Origin: Acidobacteriota bacterium
Lineage (GTDB): Bacteria; Acidobacteriota; Thermoanaerobaculia; Multivoradales; JAHEKO01
Assembly (NCBI GenBank): GCA_029861655.1
Contig: JAOTZA010000143.1
Span: 1-8,249, forward strand
Length of the DNA: 8,249 nucleotides
Direction: 5' to 3'
In this document: in pieces, positions 6,948-8,249 of the stretch
How the letters are laid out: every line of letters starts with the position of its first letter
How positions within the stretch are numbered: the stretch's first letter is position 1
Notes under the pieces: model-generated
The model's input: the letters and a program-made list of their open reading frames with translations, nothing else
Told to the model about the DNA's origin: nothing
The model's database searches: none
Translations under genes and position numbers: made by a program

Positions 6948-8249
6948 TTACGGTGTCAACGGCCACACCAGCGGCAATACCAAAAGCGTAATCAGCAGAC
7001 AGACCAGTGTCAGGGGAAACCCGACCTTGATGTAGTCGATAAAACGATAACCGCCAGGACCCATGATCAAGACGTTGGCCGGATGTGCAACCGGGCTCAT
7101 AAAGCTCGCCGATGCCGAGAGCGCAACGGCCATCATCAGGGCATAGGGCGACATCCCTAGATCGGTAGCCGTATTGATCGCGAGCGGCGCGATCAGAATC
7201 GCCACGGCGGCGGTGGGCATGATCTGGGCCGCAAACGCGGTCAGCAGATAAAACCCGGCGATCACCGCCAACGGCCCGAACCCGCCGATCGCGCCCACGA
7301 TGCTTGTGGTCACAAAGTCTGCCGCTCCACTCTGCTGAACCGCCAGACCCAGTGGCAACATCCCGGCGATCAGGAAGACCGCCCGCCACTCGATCGCCCT
7401 GTAGGCCTCATCCATCGTCAAGCATCCCGTGAGCACCATCAGAACCGCCCCGGTCACCGCGGCGATGTAGATGGGCAACAGCCCCACAATCACGCTGCCG
7501 ACGACCGCCGCCATCAGGAAAGCGGAGAGCGGCGCCTTGTGGAGAAGCGGCGGCTCCTGGGCCTCTTCGGTCAAAACCAAAAAATCCGGCTCACTTCCCA
7601 GGAGCTTGAGCTTCTCCCGCGGGCCGTGAAGCAACAGCGCATCGCCGAACTGAAGTGGGAAGTAACGGAGGTTGCGAAACGCCTCGCCCGCCCGCATGAC
7701 CGCCATCACATTGAAACCGAACTTCTCCCGAAAATGAAGCTGCGGCAGGGTCTTCCCCGCCGCCGCGGAGCGCGGGGCCAGCACCGCTTCGGCCAGGCCG
7801 ACCCGCTCCGACTCGAGATCGCTGATCTCCGGAGTCGTGTCGGTGTCGACCGGCAGCTCGTGAAGCCCCTCGACCGTCCGCAGGTCCTCTTGCTTTCCCT
7901 TGACCAAGAGAACGTCTCCTGCCCTGAGCTGCTCGTCGGGTGGAGGAATCAAGAGCTTTTCGCCATTACGGACGATCGCCATCACGCCCAGGCTGAAGAC
8001 GTCGCCGAGCCGGCTTTGCGCTAGGCTTTTCCCGACAACAGGTGATTCTCCCGGAACCCGCACCGACATCAACCGGTCCTCGAGGCGGTATTTGCCGAGG
8101 TCCTCGACAGGGCCGACCCGGAAGTCCTGGTTGTCGCGCAGCTTTTCCAGGGCCCTTCGTGTGCCGTGAGCCAGGAGTACGTCGCCCGACTCGAGCCGGG
8201 TGGTTGCGAGGTGGGTGCGCAGCGGCCTGTCGTCGCGCCACGCCGCGAG
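6948..8249 (-). CDS. SLC13/DASS-family anion permease with RCK_C (TrkA_C) repeats, 5' end outside window
   Basis: This is the C-terminal part of an inner-membrane permease of the divalent anion/Na+ symporter group. The frame stays open to the right edge, giving 433 visible residues. The TTG at 8072 and the ATG just after it are internal, because the sequence before them continues an RCK_C fold. Three RCK_C-like repeats are seen at about visible residues 1-49, 60-130 and 147-217, each carrying the pattern L..GD(V/A)LL..G (LESGDVLLAHG, LRAGDVLLVKG, LQFGDALLLHG). Such domains usually sit in the cytoplasmic loop between the two transporter halves and bind ligands. The C-terminal membrane half follows (about 229-433) and ends with the family signature SASASFMSPVAHPANVLIMG and GPGGYRF. 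Where many family members have an SNT-like motif before a TATA-like helix, this protein reads IMPTAAVAIL. The substrate is unknown (sulfate, dicarboxylate or another oxyanion are options). It shares the strand of the xdh operon but is 182 bp upstream, probably a separate transcription unit. Confidence 0.9.
   Translation of the reverse strand, partial: LAAWRDDRPLRTHLATTRLESGDVLLAHGTRRALEKLRDNQDFRVGPVEDLGKYRLEDRLMSVRVPGESPVVGKSLAQSRLGDVFSLGVMAIVRNGEKLLIPPPDEQLRAGDVLLVKGKQEDLRTVEGLHELPVDTDTTPEISDLESERVGLAEAVLAPRSAAAGKTLPQLHFREKFGFNVMAVMRAGEAFRNLRYFPLQFGDALLLHGPREKLKLLGSEPDFLVLTEEAQEPPLLHKAPLSAFLMAAVVGSVIVGLLPIYIAAVTGAVLMVLTGCLTMDEAYRAIEWRAVFLIAGMLPLGLAVQQSGAADFVTTSIVGAIGGFGPLAVIAGFYLLTAFAAQIMPTAAVAILIAPLAINTATDLGMSPYALMMAVALSASASFMSPVAHPANVLIMGPGGYRFIDYIKVGFPLTLVCLLITLLVLPLVWPLTP

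Noticed and set aside
6719..6991. Plus-strand open frame of 90 codons across the xdhA upstream gap
   Set aside because: It begins inside xdhA and ends inside the SLC13 gene on the opposite strand, has no ribosome site, and its product is Ala/Ser-rich without a recognisable fold.
6948..8072. Treating the SLC13-type protein as a complete 374-residue gene starting at the TTG at 8072
   Set aside because: The frame continues to the window edge and the upstream codons encode the rest of an RCK_C repeat (LESGDVLLAHG), so the gene is cut by the edge.

Overview
The window is about 8.2 kb of GC-rich DNA (above 60% by eye) with tightly packed genes, typical of a free-living, probably Gram-negative bacterium. 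Nothing in it fixes the taxon: there are no RNA genes, mobile elements or CRISPR arrays. All the genes look chromosomal and metabolic.

Layout from left to right. A plus-strand gene, cut by the left edge (2-970), encodes a ten-helix EamA/DMT-type transporter. It runs tail to tail into a minus-strand cluster, and the two 3' ends overlap by 31 bp. Read in its own direction (right to left), the cluster is xdhA (6765-5215, Fe-S/FAD subunit of xanthine dehydrogenase), xdhB (5209-2843, molybdopterin subunit), an unrecognised small three-helix membrane protein (2836-2357) and guaD (2346-940, guanine deaminase). The gaps between these four genes are 5, 6 and 10 nt, so they almost certainly form one operon. 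Upstream of xdhA is a 182-bp gap with a good Shine-Dalgarno and a possible promoter. Beyond it, in the same orientation and cut by the right edge, is an SLC13/DASS-type anion transporter with at least three RCK_C (TrkA_C) regulatory repeats (8249-6948).

The functional core is purine catabolism. GuaD deaminates guanine to xanthine, and XdhAB oxidises hypoxanthine/xanthine to urate in the cytoplasm. All substrate-contacting residues known from bovine and Rhodobacter xanthine dehydrogenase can be placed in XdhB, so the call is xanthine dehydrogenase rather than a generic aldehyde oxidase. The maturation factor XdhC and the urate-degrading enzymes are not in the window. The flanking transporters may or may not belong to the pathway; their substrates cannot be read from the sequence.

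I found no clearly new multi-gene system. The best candidates for something undescribed are the small membrane protein embedded in the purine operon, a perfect hairpin sitting in the overlapping convergent gene ends, and a dyad that frames the putative -10 box of the xdh operon.
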